A DNA stretch of 39,879 nucleotides. Origin: an uncultured cyanobacterium (lineage in GTDB: Bacteria; Cyanobacteriota; Cyanobacteriia; PCC-6307; Cyanobiaceae). Below the pieces are notes generated by a model that did not search any database, was not told the origin of the DNA, and worked only from the letters and a program-made list of their open reading frames with translations. Shown piece after piece: positions 24,648 to 32,495 of this stretch; the stretch's first letter is position 1, and the number at the start of each line of letters is the position of its first letter. The stretch spans positions 1-39,879 of the forward strand of contig CAIOGZ010000091.1 of NCBI GenBank assembly GCA_903858015.1, written 5' to 3'. A program made the translations under genes and the position numbers.

Positions 24648-26195
24648 ATGCACCCCCTCGTCCAAGCCCTGCTCGATCCGGCCGCCTACGACCACCCAGT
24701 CGAGGCGGTGCAATTGATCGAAACCCACATCTCCTGGATTTTCCTCACGGGCAGCTTCGCCTACAAGGTGAAAAAGCCTGTCAATCTCGGTTTCGTCGAC
24801 TTCAGCACGCCCCAGCTGCGGCGCCGCTGTTGTGAAGAGGAGCTGCGTCTCAACCGGCGCTTGGCGGCGGATCTCTACCTCGCTGTGCGCGACATCCACG
24901 GGCCGCTCGAGCGGGCCCAGCTCGGGGGCACGGGAGCGGTGATTGAGGCCGCGGTGCAGATGCGCCAATTCCGCCAAAGCGACCTGCTCCCCGAGGCCCT
25001 GGCCAGGGGCGCCGTAAGCCCCGACCAGATTGATCAGCTGGCGGACGACCTGGCTCACTTCCATGCCGCCGCCGCCCAGGCCGCTGCGACCGACCCCTGG
25101 GGCAGTCCCGAAGCGGTGCTGGAGCCGGCCCTGGCCAACCTGGAGGCCCTGGCAGGGCTGGGTCGGACCCCGGTCGATGGGGGGCGAATGGCCCAATGGA
25201 CCAGGAGTGAACTGAATCGGCTGCGACCCCTGCTCCAGCGTCGCCGCGCCGCAGACCAGATCCGCGAATGTCACGGCGACCTCCATCTAGGTAACATGAC
25301 CCTGCAGGAGGGGCGGATCCGGGTCTTCGACTGCCTGGAGTTCAGCCCGCGACTGCGCTGGATCGACCCGATCAGCGACCTGGCCTTCCTGGTGATGGAC
25401 CTCCAGGAGCGGGGTCGCGGCGTGCTGGCCCTGCGGCTGCTGGACCGCTGGCTAGAAACGAGCGGTGACTATGGCGCCCTGCCCCTGCTCCCCTGGTACC
25501 TGGCCTATCGCGCCCTGGTGCGGGCCAAGGTCACCGCCCTGCGCCTGCAGCAATCCGACCTGACGACGGCGGCAAGGGGCAAGCTGAACCAGGAGCTGGT
25601 CAGCTACCTGGATCGGGCCCGCCAGGGCATGACGACGGCCCCCGCTGCCCTGCTGATCACCCATGGCCCCTCCGGCAGCGGCAAGAGCCACGCCGCCGAA
25701 CGATTACGCCAGCTTGGCTGGATCCGGCTGCGCTCGGATGTGGAGCGTCGCCGGCTGTTTGGCCGCTGGGGCGTTGGTCTGGCGGCGGGGGCGGCGGCCC
25801 CAGGGGAGGGCTGCAATCCTTATGACCCCAGCATCAGCGAGCTTCTCTACGGCACCGTGTTGGCCGAGGCGGCGGCTGCGGCCCTGGCCGCCGGGCTGTC
25901 GGTGCTGGTGGACGCCACCTTTTTAAAGCGAAGCCAGCGCCAGACCTTTAAAGATCTGGCCCGACGCCACGGAGCCAGGTTCGGGATCCTGGCCTGCTCC
26001 GCGCCCTTGCCCCTGGCCCTGGAAAGGCTTGAAGCCCGCCAAGCCTCTGGCGTAGACCCTTCCGAGGCCGATGGGCGGGTGCTTCGCGCCCAGCTGAAGT
26101 GGATCGAACCTCTTAACCCAGATGAAATGGCCTGGGTAGTGGGCCCGGAGGACGCCAGCCTCGCCGAACGGGGTCGGGGGCTACTGCCTGCTTGA
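24648..26195 (+). CDS. Bifunctional APH-fold phosphotransferase / P-loop kinase
   Basis: The 515-residue protein joins two domains. Residues 1 to about 325 have an aminoglycoside-phosphotransferase-like kinase fold with the catalytic ECHGDLHLGNM (HGD at 209-211) and a metal-binding FDCLEF. Residues from about 330 form a zeta-toxin/AAA-type P-loop kinase with Walker A GPSGSGKS at 340-347 and a DATFLKRSQR block. This fusion is widespread in bacteria and is often annotated as an AAA family ATPase or gluconate-kinase-like; the substrates are unknown. A drug-resistance role is unlikely on context. The 187-bp gap before it has no convincing promoter. Confidence 0.85.
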   Translation: MHPLVQALLDPAAYDHPVEAVQLIETHISWIFLTGSFAYKVKKPVNLGFVDFSTPQLRRRCCEEELRLNRRLAADLYLAVRDIHGPLERAQLGGTGAVIEAAVQMRQFRQSDLLPEALARGAVSPDQIDQLADDLAHFHAAAAQAAATDPWGSPEAVLEPALANLEALAGLGRTPVDGGRMAQWTRSELNRLRPLLQRRRAADQIRECHGDLHLGNMTLQEGRIRVFDCLEFSPRLRWIDPISDLAFLVMDLQERGRGVLALRLLDRWLETSGDYGALPLLPWYLAYRALVRAKVTALRLQQSDLTTAARGKLNQELVSYLDRARQGMTTAPAALLITHGPSGSGKSHAAERLRQLGWIRLRSDVERRRLFGRWGVGLAAGAAAPGEGCNPYDPSISELLYGTVLAEAAAAALAAGLSVLVDATFLKRSQRQTFKDLARRHGARFGILACSAPLPLALERLEARQASGVDPSEADGRVLRAQLKWIEPLNPDEMAWVVGPEDASLAERGRGLLPA

Positions 26196-26227
26196 AGAAG
26201 GCTGGAAGCGAGGTCTTGAATCCAGGT

Positions 26228-27529
26228 TCAAAACCATTCGGCCACAGCAGCTTCGCGGCTATTGCCATGGGCTTCCGGTGTACTGCGGCTGAACTGAAGC
26301 GTGATGTTGCGCTCCTGGACGCCGTCGGCGGCCACTGCCTTGATCGGATAGAGCTGCTGGCCATCGCGGAAGGGCACCTGGATGCGGAACGTGCCCTCGG
26401 CCGACAGGGGCACCTCCTCGTCGCCAATCGTGAGCCGAGCCGCCGGATCGGTGGCCCCGTACACAATCAATTCGGCGTCGGCCACCAACCAAAAGCTGCG
26501 CTGGCGGGGGGCCAGGCCGGCTCCGGATTCATGGCGGCCAGAGGCCCACAGGCCCTGCCCCGAACTGGAGCCCAAACCTGCGAAAGAGGAAACGGAGAAG
26601 CCGCTGTCATCGCGTTCGTGGAAAGCCTCGGAGCCCCGACCCTGCTGGCGCCAGCGGGAGGTAGCGGTTTGATAGAGGCGCTCGTGCAGACCTAGCCCGG
26701 ACGGCTCGAACAGGCTTGGGGCGCTGGAAGCAGAGGCAGCGGAGTTTTCAAGCGAGAAGGGAACGAACTGATCCAGGATCTGCTCAGCTGGATGAATCGC
26801 TGGAACCCGGGCGACGGACGAAAAGGCCAGGGAAATCCAACCACCAGCTAGTCCCGCCTTGCGGTAACCGATCTCGACCCGGTAGTCCCGATCAAACAGT
26901 GGAATCGGCAGATACCACTCGCTGGCGTGGGCATCGACCACCACTTCTTGAAGGGTATGGGGGTGGGAGGAGCCTCCGGCCAGGCCGGTCACATCAGCTA
27001 CCCGCAGGCAGAGCTGGGTGGCCCCGGCGGCGAGGGCTGCGTCCCGCTCGGCCGGGGCAATCTCCCAGAAGACATACGCCCACTGGGGATCCCTCGGCAG
27101 GAACACCACGCGGGTTTCGACGGCGGATCTGGGGGAGGGGGCCAGTTCGGCCTCGATGGCGGCGAGGTCGGCGGATGCTGTTGCTTCGTAGCTGGCCACC
27201 AAGGGCGACACCGATTCGTCAATGCCAACCTTGGACGCGGCGGCGGTGTAGCTGGTCACCGCTGCAGTGGAGGCTTCCTCGGCGGCCACGATGCGGGTGG
27301 TGGCTTCGTAACTACCTACGGTTTTCGCGGTGGAAAAATCGGTATTAATTCCTACAAAGTTGGACAGCTCTGCCTCGGTCTGCCCATCCGGCAGCCGTGA
27401 GGCGATGGCGCCGGCCAGGCCCTGGCGAGCTTCGGCGCTGTAGCGCTTGATCCCCAGCCGCTTGGCCAACTCCCGCAGCTGGCGGATGCTGAGGGAAGCC
27501 AGATTCGCGAATGGATTGTTGTTCGCCAT
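26228..27529 (-). CDS. DUF4912 domain protein
   Basis: The 433-residue protein starts with a Rho/SAP-like helical motif (LASLSIRQLRELAKRLGIKRYS), passes through an alanine/threonine/serine-rich linker (about 65-135), and then carries the DUF4912 core: ETRVVFLPRDPQWAYVFWEI, WYLPIPLFDRDYRVEIGYR. A second beta-rich part near the C-terminus (RSFWLVADAELIVYGATDPAARL, FRIQVPFRDGQQLYPIKAVAADG) looks like an immunoglobulin-like fold. Function is unknown; the N-terminal motif suggests nucleic-acid contact. The gene follows the zinc-ribbon gene by six bases, so they form an operon. Repeated SYEAT/YTAA elements in the linker suggest local duplication. Confidence 0.82.
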   Translation of the reverse strand: MANNNPFANLASLSIRQLRELAKRLGIKRYSAEARQGLAGAIASRLPDGQTEAELSNFVGINTDFSTAKTVGSYEATTRIVAAEEASTAAVTSYTAAASKVGIDESVSPLVASYEATASADLAAIEAELAPSPRSAVETRVVFLPRDPQWAYVFWEIAPAERDAALAAGATQLCLRVADVTGLAGGSSHPHTLQEVVVDAHASEWYLPIPLFDRDYRVEIGYRKAGLAGGWISLAFSSVARVPAIHPAEQILDQFVPFSLENSAASASSAPSLFEPSGLGLHERLYQTATSRWRQQGRGSEAFHERDDSGFSVSSFAGLGSSSGQGLWASGRHESGAGLAPRQRSFWLVADAELIVYGATDPAARLTIGDEEVPLSAEGTFRIQVPFRDGQQLYPIKAVAADGVQERNITLQFSRSTPEAHGNSREAAVAEWF

Positions 27530-27535
27530 CTGGCC

Positions 27536-27874
27536 TCAGCGTGCATTGTTGCGAAACATGATCATGGATTCCCCTGGGCCGGGATCATGCTTGTCAGCAG
27601 ATGGCCACATCCCACCGCTCGCATCGCGCCCAGCGCCGAGCCTGAGTCGCTCGGCCGTTGCCGTGAGCAGGGTTCCCCCAACGAAAAGGGCCGCCAATCC
27701 CAGCCATAGCGGCGGCCATCCCAGCCGAGACCGCTGCGGCCTCCAGGGCCGCCAGCGGTTGCGCCCCCTTGACGCGCCAATGCCCAACGGCCTTCCGCAA
27801 CGACCGCAGACCAGGCGCCCGGAGAGGCTGCGGTCAGCCTTCACCGCCCAGCTGCCGCAATCAGGACAAGCCAT
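27536..27874 (-). CDS. Zinc-ribbon protein with one membrane segment
   Basis: The 112-residue protein has CPDC and CGRC knuckles (Cys3, Cys6, Cys23, Cys26) that should bind one zinc ion, then an arginine/tryptophan-rich basic stretch, one hydrophobic helix at about 54-72 (PLWLGLAALFVGGTLLTAT), and a polar tail. The layout suggests a cytoplasmic zinc ribbon tethered to a membrane. It precedes the DUF4912 gene with only six bases between. Family and function are not known to me. Confidence 0.65.
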   Translation of the reverse strand: MACPDCGSWAVKADRSLSGRLVCGRCGRPLGIGASRGRNRWRPWRPQRSRLGWPPLWLGLAALFVGGTLLTATAERLRLGAGRDASGGMWPSADKHDPGPGESMIMFRNNAR

Positions 27875-28052
27875 CCCCGCTTCGCTCTCCCAGCCTCAAC
27901 ATCACCGCTCCAGTCTGGCCGAATCTGCCGCCCACCAGCAGGAGCCAGCAGCCCGACCGCAGAACCAAGCCCCCCCTTGGGGGCCTGCATCGGCACCAGG
28001 GGGCCAGGGATCGCCCCGCAAATCACGCCCGGCCGCGCCACCCCCTAGCGAC

Positions 28053-28066
28053 AGTATACTTGTACT
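28053..28066 (+). promoter_or_regulatory. LexA-type SOS box before the umuD-like gene
   Basis: AGTATACTTGTACT matches the cyanobacterial LexA consensus RGTACNNNDGTWCB at all but one fixed position (T instead of C at the fifth). It ends 11 bases before the ATG at 28078, and TATACT inside it could serve as the -10 box, so a bound repressor would block transcription. Confidence 0.6.
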
Positions 28067-28077
28067 ACTGCTGAGGG

Positions 28078-28662
28078 ATGCTCGTCTTGGTGCCGGTCGA
28101 TCCACCTCTGGGCCCTGCTAGTCGTCTCCGGGCGGCTACCCCTCTCGATGCGGCCTGCCTTGCCAGCCCGGGGCCGGCCAGCACCGGAGTGGCCATCGAG
28201 AGCCTGCCCAGGGGAGTCCCCCTAGGCCTGGCTCCGCTGCTGGCCTCCAACCCCTGTTCCCTGGCCTTGGCCCCCGTGGCAGCAGGCTTCCCGAGTCCGG
28301 CGGAGGACTACGGGGAGGCGCAGATCGACCTCAACCTCGAGTTGATTCCGCGGCCCCTTTCCACCTTTTTCATGCGGGTCAGCGGCAATGCCATGGCGGG
28401 CGACGGCATTCTTGATGGCGACCTGCTGGTCATCGACCGCAGCGTGGAGGCCCGAGTGGGCCTCGTCGTGGTCGCCACCCATGGCGGCGCCTTCATCGTG
28501 CGACGCCTGCACGGCCAGCGGGACGGGGTTGGGGGCGGCCTGCTGGTGGCCAGCGATGGCGTTTCAGCGGTGATCCCCCTAACCAGTGGCGAAGCCGAGC
28601 TCTGGGGTGTGGTCATCCATGCCGTCCACCACCTGGCAGGGGCCCCGTCACGACGACATTGA
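28078..28662 (+). CDS. umuD: UmuD-like S24 peptidase homologue lacking the catalytic dyad
   Basis: UmuD is cut by RecA-stimulated self-cleavage and then joins UmuC as the translesion polymerase Pol V. Residues from about 68 resemble UmuD closely: AAGFPSPAEDYGEAQIDLN at the cleavage site, FFMRVSGNAMAGDGILDGDLLVID, and GGAFIVRRLHG, ending with WGVVIHAVHHL. However, the catalytic Ser of the GDSM motif is Ala105 (SGNAM), and the catalytic Lys of the TVKKL motif is Arg142 (IVRRL). Self-cleavage should be impossible. The protein is also longer (194 against about 140 residues) owing to an N-terminal tail. No umuC follows. The upstream LexA-like box suggests damage control. It could be a regulator or a partner that titrates Pol V. 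Confidence 0.8.
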   Translation: MLVLVPVDPPLGPASRLRAATPLDAACLASPGPASTGVAIESLPRGVPLGLAPLLASNPCSLALAPVAAGFPSPAEDYGEAQIDLNLELIPRPLSTFFMRVSGNAMAGDGILDGDLLVIDRSVEARVGLVVVATHGGAFIVRRLHGQRDGVGGGLLVASDGVSAVIPLTSGEAELWGVVIHAVHHLAGAPSRRH

Positions 28663-28744
28663 TCCAACGCCCGCGATCAGCCGCCATCAGCCCCTTTCGC
28701 CTCGCAGCCCGGGGCGTCATGCTGGGGCTCGGTCCGGTGTGCCG

Positions 28745-29026
28745 ATGGCTCCCGACGATCCCCTGCCGGCCTTAAGCCTGGCCGAACTGGAAACCCTGCT
28801 GGCCGCCCTCGATCCGCGGCTGGACGGCTTCGGCGAAGGGGAATCCTGCCTGGATGATGCCGTGGCCTACCTGGCCCGGCTCGGCATCCCGACCATGGCC
28901 AGCGAGGATCCGCCAGCCCTGATCCTCTGGCTGGAGGGCTGGCGGACCGCCGGCGGTGACCGCCGCACCCTGCGCCTGATGGTGACCACCCTGCTGGCCC
29001 AGCAGCGCGGCAGCCAAGCGTCGTGA
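28745..29026 (+). CDS. Small hypothetical protein upstream of the methyltransferase
   Basis: The 93-residue frame (MAPDDPLPALSLAELETLLAALDP, then LDDAVAYLARLGIPTMASEDPP and RTLRLMVTTLLAQQRG) has the look of a soluble helical protein but no recognised family. Its stop overlaps the GTG of the methyltransferase by four bases (GTGA, 29023-29026), so the two are coupled and possibly work together. The frame is open to 28586, but the earlier part overlaps the umuD-like gene and lacks pattern. Confidence 0.6.
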   Translation: MAPDDPLPALSLAELETLLAALDPRLDGFGEGESCLDDAVAYLARLGIPTMASEDPPALILWLEGWRTAGGDRRTLRLMVTTLLAQQRGSQAS

Positions 29027-30120
29027 TCAAGTATCTGGGATCGAAGCGCAGGATCCTGCCGACCTTGGTGGAGACGATCGGCCGGATCGCCGGGGTGCGC
29101 AGCGTGTTTGATGTGTTTTCGGGAACAGCGCGGGTGGGACAGGCCCTCAAGGCCCGCGGCTATGGCGTGGTGGGCAACGATGCCAACGCCTATGCCCACA
29201 CCCTGGCCCACTGCTACATAGCGGCCGAACGGCGGCAGATGGCCACCGCGGCCACGGCCCTGATTGATGAACTCAATGCCCTGCCCGGCAAACCCGGCTT
29301 CATCACCCACACCTACTGCGAGCGCAGCCGTTTTTTCCAACCCCACAACGGGGAGCGAATCGATGCAATCCGTGAACGGATTGAACAGTTGGCGCTGCCG
29401 CCCGATCTGCGGGCGGTGATCCTCACGGCACTCTTAGAAGCTGCCGATCGGGTCGATTCCACCACGGGGTTGCAGATGGCCTATCTCAAGCAGTGGGCAC
29501 CGCGCTCCTTTCAGCCGATCCAGTTACGGCTGCCAGCCCTGCTGAACAGCGCCCCGGGGCGGCCCTGCAGGGCCCTTGGTCTGGAGGCTCGTGAAGCGGC
29601 CGCCCGGGTGGAAGCCGACTGCGCCTACCTGGATCCGCCCTACAACCAACATTCCTACCTGGGCAACTACCACATCTGGGAAACGCTGGTGCGTTGGGAC
29701 CAGCCCGAGGTCTACGGCGTGGCATGCAAACGCATCGACTGCCGCAGCCGCAAAAGTGCCTTCAACAGCAAGGTGCAGGCTTGGCAGGCTTTCTGCGAGT
29801 TGGTGGCAGAGCTGCGAACCCCCAATCTGGTGGTGTCGTTCAGCAACGAAGGCTTCATCGCACGGGGCACGATGGAAAGCTTGCTGGCCCGTTACGGCCA
29901 TCTTCAAACCCTCACGATCGACTACCGGCGTTACATAGGCGCCCAGATCGGCATCCACGATCCGGCCGGCCGCCGGGTGGGCCAGGTCAGCCACCTGCGG
30001 AATACCGAACACATCTACGTGGTCAGCCGCGAGCCGATCGAAGCTCTGACGAAGCCAGTCGCAGCCCACCAGGCGGCCAGGGTGTCGATTGGCTCCCCGC
30101 ACGATGCCAGGGTCTCCTGA
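29023..30120 (+). CDS. D12-class DNA adenine methyltransferase
   Basis: The 365-residue protein is an N6-adenine methyltransferase of the D12/Dam group: an AdoMet-binding motif FDVFSGTARVG at 29-39 close to the N-terminus, as in this class, and the catalytic motif YLDPPYNQHSY with DPPY at 204-207. It is longer than typical Dam proteins (about 270-300), the extra length lying in the target-recognition region and a C-terminal tail. The GTG start is chosen because MIKYLGSKRR is the normal D12 opening. No restriction endonuclease is adjacent, so it is either an orphan methylase or acts with the small upstream protein. The last codons fall within a 26-bp tandem duplication. Confidence 0.9.
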   Translation: MIKYLGSKRRILPTLVETIGRIAGVRSVFDVFSGTARVGQALKARGYGVVGNDANAYAHTLAHCYIAAERRQMATAATALIDELNALPGKPGFITHTYCERSRFFQPHNGERIDAIRERIEQLALPPDLRAVILTALLEAADRVDSTTGLQMAYLKQWAPRSFQPIQLRLPALLNSAPGRPCRALGLEAREAAARVEADCAYLDPPYNQHSYLGNYHIWETLVRWDQPEVYGVACKRIDCRSRKSAFNSKVQAWQAFCELVAELRTPNLVVSFSNEGFIARGTMESLLARYGHLQTLTIDYRRYIGAQIGIHDPAGRRVGQVSHLRNTEHIYVVSREPIEALTKPVAAHQAARVSIGSPHDARVS

Positions 30121-30154
30121 TCCTGAGTGATGCCAAGGTCTCCTGATCCTGAGC
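30103..30154. repeat. 26-bp tandem duplication at a gene junction
   Basis: GATGCCAGGGTCTCCTGATC... at 30103-30128 is repeated at 30129-30154 with two changes in 26 bases. The first copy contains the methyltransferase stop and the second provides the ATG and first codons of the M28 peptidase, so the duplication created or reset the boundary between the genes. Confidence 0.85.
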
Positions 30155-30975
30155 TGCAGCAACGGCTGCTGCGCGACCTGAAGGCGGTAGCCCGACCCCG
30201 CCACGCCGGTTGGGATCGCCTCGGCCTGCTGACGGTCAGGAGCTACCTGCGCGAGCAGCTCGCCGCCCTGGGACCACTGCAGGAGCACCAATTCGGCAGC
30301 GGACGGGATCCAGGCACCAACCTGATCCTGCGGCTGCCCGGGCAGCGCGGCAGCCTCGCCCCGCTGCTGGTGGCGGCCCACTACGACGGTCCACCCAACT
30401 CAGCCGGTGCCGACGACAACGCCAGCGGCGTAGCCACCCTGCTCGAATTAGCCAGGGGCTGGGCCGCCGAGCCGCCGCGACGGCCCGTGTGGTTGGTGGC
30501 CTTCGACCAAGAGGAACTGGGGCTGCTGGGCAGCAGGGCCCTGGCCGCCGACCTGCGGGCCACGAACCAAAGGCTGCGGCTGATGGTGAGCATGGAGATG
30601 CTCGGCTATCGCGCGCCAATCCAGTCCTATCCCCTGGCAGGCATGGATGCCCTCTATGGCAGGCGGGGCGATTTCATTGCCGTGGTGGCCACGATCGCTA
30701 CGGCAGCACAACTGCCGGCGATGGCTTGGCGGATGGGGGGGCAGGTGCCGACCCGGCTGCTACCTGTGCCTTGGCGGGGACGGCTGCTGCCGGAAGTTCG
30801 GCGCAGCGACCACGCCCCCTTCTGGGATGCTGGATACAAGGCGCTGATGGTCACCGATACCGCCTACCTCCGTAATCCCCACTACCACAAGAGCAGCGAC
30901 ACCATCGCCAGCCTCGACCTTCCCTTCCTGGCGGCCGTCACGGAGGCGATACGGTCTGGTCTGACCCCGCTGTAA
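30130..30975 (+). CDS. M28-family zinc peptidase
   Basis: The 281-residue protein is a di-zinc aminopeptidase-like M28 member. Metal and catalytic residues are in place: VAAHYDG with His84, SAGADDNASG with Asp96, FDQEELG with Glu128-Glu129, and a C-terminal HYHKSSDT with the last His. No signal peptide is visible, so it is probably cytoplasmic. A GTG directly before the ATG at 30130 is an alternative start. It follows the methyltransferase by nine bases within a short duplication. The substrate is unknown; a housekeeping peptide or dipeptide role is as likely as a role linked to its neighbours. Confidence 0.88.
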   Translation: MPRSPDPELQQRLLRDLKAVARPRHAGWDRLGLLTVRSYLREQLAALGPLQEHQFGSGRDPGTNLILRLPGQRGSLAPLLVAAHYDGPPNSAGADDNASGVATLLELARGWAAEPPRRPVWLVAFDQEELGLLGSRALAADLRATNQRLRLMVSMEMLGYRAPIQSYPLAGMDALYGRRGDFIAVVATIATAAQLPAMAWRMGGQVPTRLLPVPWRGRLLPEVRRSDHAPFWDAGYKALMVTDTAYLRNPHYHKSSDTIASLDLPFLAAVTEAIRSGLTPL

Positions 30976-31424
30976 AACCTTGTAAAGGCTCGGGCGTAGC
31001 TCCCTATCCAGATCTCCCCATCCAGATCTCTGCATCCAGAGTTGAGGCAAGGATGGCGTTGAACCTGATCCAACCTCAAGGCTGCAGGGGGCCGAATCCA
31101 TGCCGCCGGAGTCCCAAGGGCAGCCAAGCCTAGGAAGAAAGGGCCTTGGCCTCTACAACGCCACGCCCAGCACCCGAGCACTTGGCTCGAGCCTCCGGAG
31201 CCAAGCTTGACACTTTCAGGATGTCCTGCATAGGCTAGCTGATCGGTGATCAGGCTTTGTAGCCAGGTCCCGATCAGTCGCTGTAGCGACCTACTCTTGG
31301 GAGCTACGATCGTGGGCTTGTGCGATCACCAGCGCGATTGAGGCAATCTGAAGCAATATTTCCCATCCGGTGGCCTTGGCCCGCCAGCATTGGTTCGATA
31401 GACTTGCAGGGAATCAACTAAGCG
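30976..31424. other. 449-bp gap with repeats, a hairpin and a possible promoter
   Basis: No protein or RNA gene can be supported here. It contains a 14-bp unit repeated three times at 31001-31042 (TCCCTATCCAGATC, TCCCCATCCAGATC, TCTGCATCCAGAGT), an 8-bp-stem hairpin CTTGGCTC/GAGCCAAG at 31181-31205 without a T run, and TTGACA at 31207-31212 with TAGGCT 18 bp further on. If that promoter is used, the cyAbrB messenger has an untranslated leader of about 185 bases. Confidence 0.5.
31207..31236 (+). promoter_or_regulatory. Candidate promoter upstream of cyAbrB
   Basis: A perfect TTGACA (31207-31212) is followed after 18 bases by TAGGCT (31231-31236). The -10 match is only moderate. It is the best promoter-like pair in the gap and lies just after a hairpin that may end upstream transcription. 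Confidence 0.35.
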
Positions 31425-31799
31425 ATGACCATGCTCACTGGTGCCGACCTGCTTGCCAAGGTCAAAGAACTGGGCGATGCGTCCAAGTCTGAGATTGTCC
31501 GAGCCTCTGGCTATCTCAGCACCAAAAAAGACGGCAGCGAACGCCTGAACTTCACCGCCTTCTACGAGGCGCTGCTGGAGGCCAAGGGCGTGAGCCTGGG
31601 CGAAGGGGGTAGCCGAAGCGACAAGGGGCCTGGGCGGCAGCTCAGTTACGCCACCAAGGTGCTGTTCAACGGCAACCTACTGGTGGGCAAGGCCTACACC
31701 ACCCAGCTGGGGCTCAAGCCAGGCGATCAGTTTGAAATCAAGTTGGGTCGCAAGCAGATCCGCCTAGTGCCGGCCGGATCCAGCGACGACGAGGAGTGA
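31425..31799 (+). CDS. AbrB-like transcriptional regulator (cyAbrB)
   Basis: The 124-residue protein matches the cyanobacterial AbrB-like family: LTGADLLAKVKELGDASKSEIVRASGYLS, LNFTAFYEALLEAKGVSLGEG, then a C-terminal part (LSYATKVLFNGNLLVGKAYTTQLGLKPGDQFEIKLGRKQIRLVPAG) with the looped-hinge DNA-binding pattern. In cyanobacteria these regulators affect carbon and nitrogen balance and other global responses, and most genomes carry two. The acidic end (SSDDEE) is short. It stands alone, with a gap of 449 bp before it and a hairpin after it. ATG 31431 is a possible second start two codons in. Confidence 0.9.
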   Translation: MTMLTGADLLAKVKELGDASKSEIVRASGYLSTKKDGSERLNFTAFYEALLEAKGVSLGEGGSRSDKGPGRQLSYATKVLFNGNLLVGKAYTTQLGLKPGDQFEIKLGRKQIRLVPAGSSDDEE

Positions 31800-31801
31800 T
31801 T

Positions 31802-31823
31802 GGCCAGGAGCCTTTGGCTGGCC
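31802..31823 (+). terminator. Hairpin after cyAbrB
   Basis: GGCCAG and CTGGCC pair around a 10-base loop, two bases after the cyAbrB stop. There is no T run, so this is at best a weak or factor-dependent terminator. Confidence 0.3.
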
Positions 31824-31976
31824 GCTAGCCGCGAATCCCTGGCCGCTGGGAACCGAAATACGGCACTGCTTGCTCGGACCGAGTGAGCCCTCCGGTTGCC
31901 GGAAGATTCCGTAGCAACGATCACCGGCATCCCCTGGGGGCCTCCATAGGGTCTGGCCCTGCGCCGCAGCCCCGCC

Positions 31977-32420
31977 ATGGCCCTTTCACCGCTCAGCTCC
32001 ACCCTGCTTGCCGCTAAGCAACGTTTGGGCTTGACCTTTGCAGCGCTCGGCAGCCAGTTGGAGCGCGATGAGGTGTGGGTGGCGGCGCTGTTCTACGGCC
32101 AGGCCACGGCCAGCGCCGAGCAAGCGGCCATCCTGCTGGCGGCCCTGCAGCTCGACGCCGGCCTGGCCAGCCAGCTCACCACCTACCCGATGAAGGGGGC
32201 GCTTGATCCGGTGATCCCCACCGACCCACTGCTCTATCGCTTCTACGAAATCCTGCAGGTGTATGGCCTGCCGCTCAAGGATGTGATCCAGGAGAAGTTC
32301 GGCGATGGCATTATGTCGGCAATCGATTTCACCCTGCATGTCGACAAGGTGGAAGACCCCAAGGGGGATCGGGTGAAGGTAACGATGAACGGTAAATTTT
32401 TGCCCTACCGCGCCTGGTGA
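31977..32420 (+). CDS. cynS: Cyanate hydratase (cyanase)
   Basis: CynS converts cyanate and bicarbonate to ammonia and carbon dioxide, giving a nitrogen source. The 147-residue protein has exactly the expected size, an N-terminal helical domain ([23 protein letters not shown]) and a C-terminal catalytic domain. Active-site residues correspond to the E. coli Arg96, Glu99 and Ser122: here Arg88, Glu91 and Ser114 ([15 protein letters not shown]). The cynABD transporter genes that often accompany it are not in the window. It faces mutS2 across 75 bp. Confidence 0.96.
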   Translation: MALSPLSSTLLAAKQRLGLTFAALGSQLERDEVWVAALFYGQATASAEQAAILLAALQLDAGLASQLTTYPMKGALDPVIPTDPLLYRFYEILQVYGLPLKDVIQEKFGDGIMSAIDFTLHVDKVEDPKGDRVKVTMNGKFLPYRAW

Positions 32421-32495
32421 AGCCTTTGGGCTCAGACCTGGGGCCTGGGCTGCAAAGGGCGGGATCAGCTCTGGGGACTGGTTATTCGGCCCCGT

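Noticed and set aside
24648-26195. Aminoglycoside resistance gene
   Set aside because: The HGD kinase fold is fused to a P-loop kinase, a common housekeeping-type architecture, with no resistance context.
26228-26672. Plus-strand frames opposite the DUF4912 gene
   Set aside because: They lack pattern, and the DUF4912 blocks are clear on the minus strand.
31181-31205. Hairpin as a rho-independent terminator or a tRNA
   Set aside because: No T run follows and there is no cloverleaf; kept only as a hairpin within the gap description.
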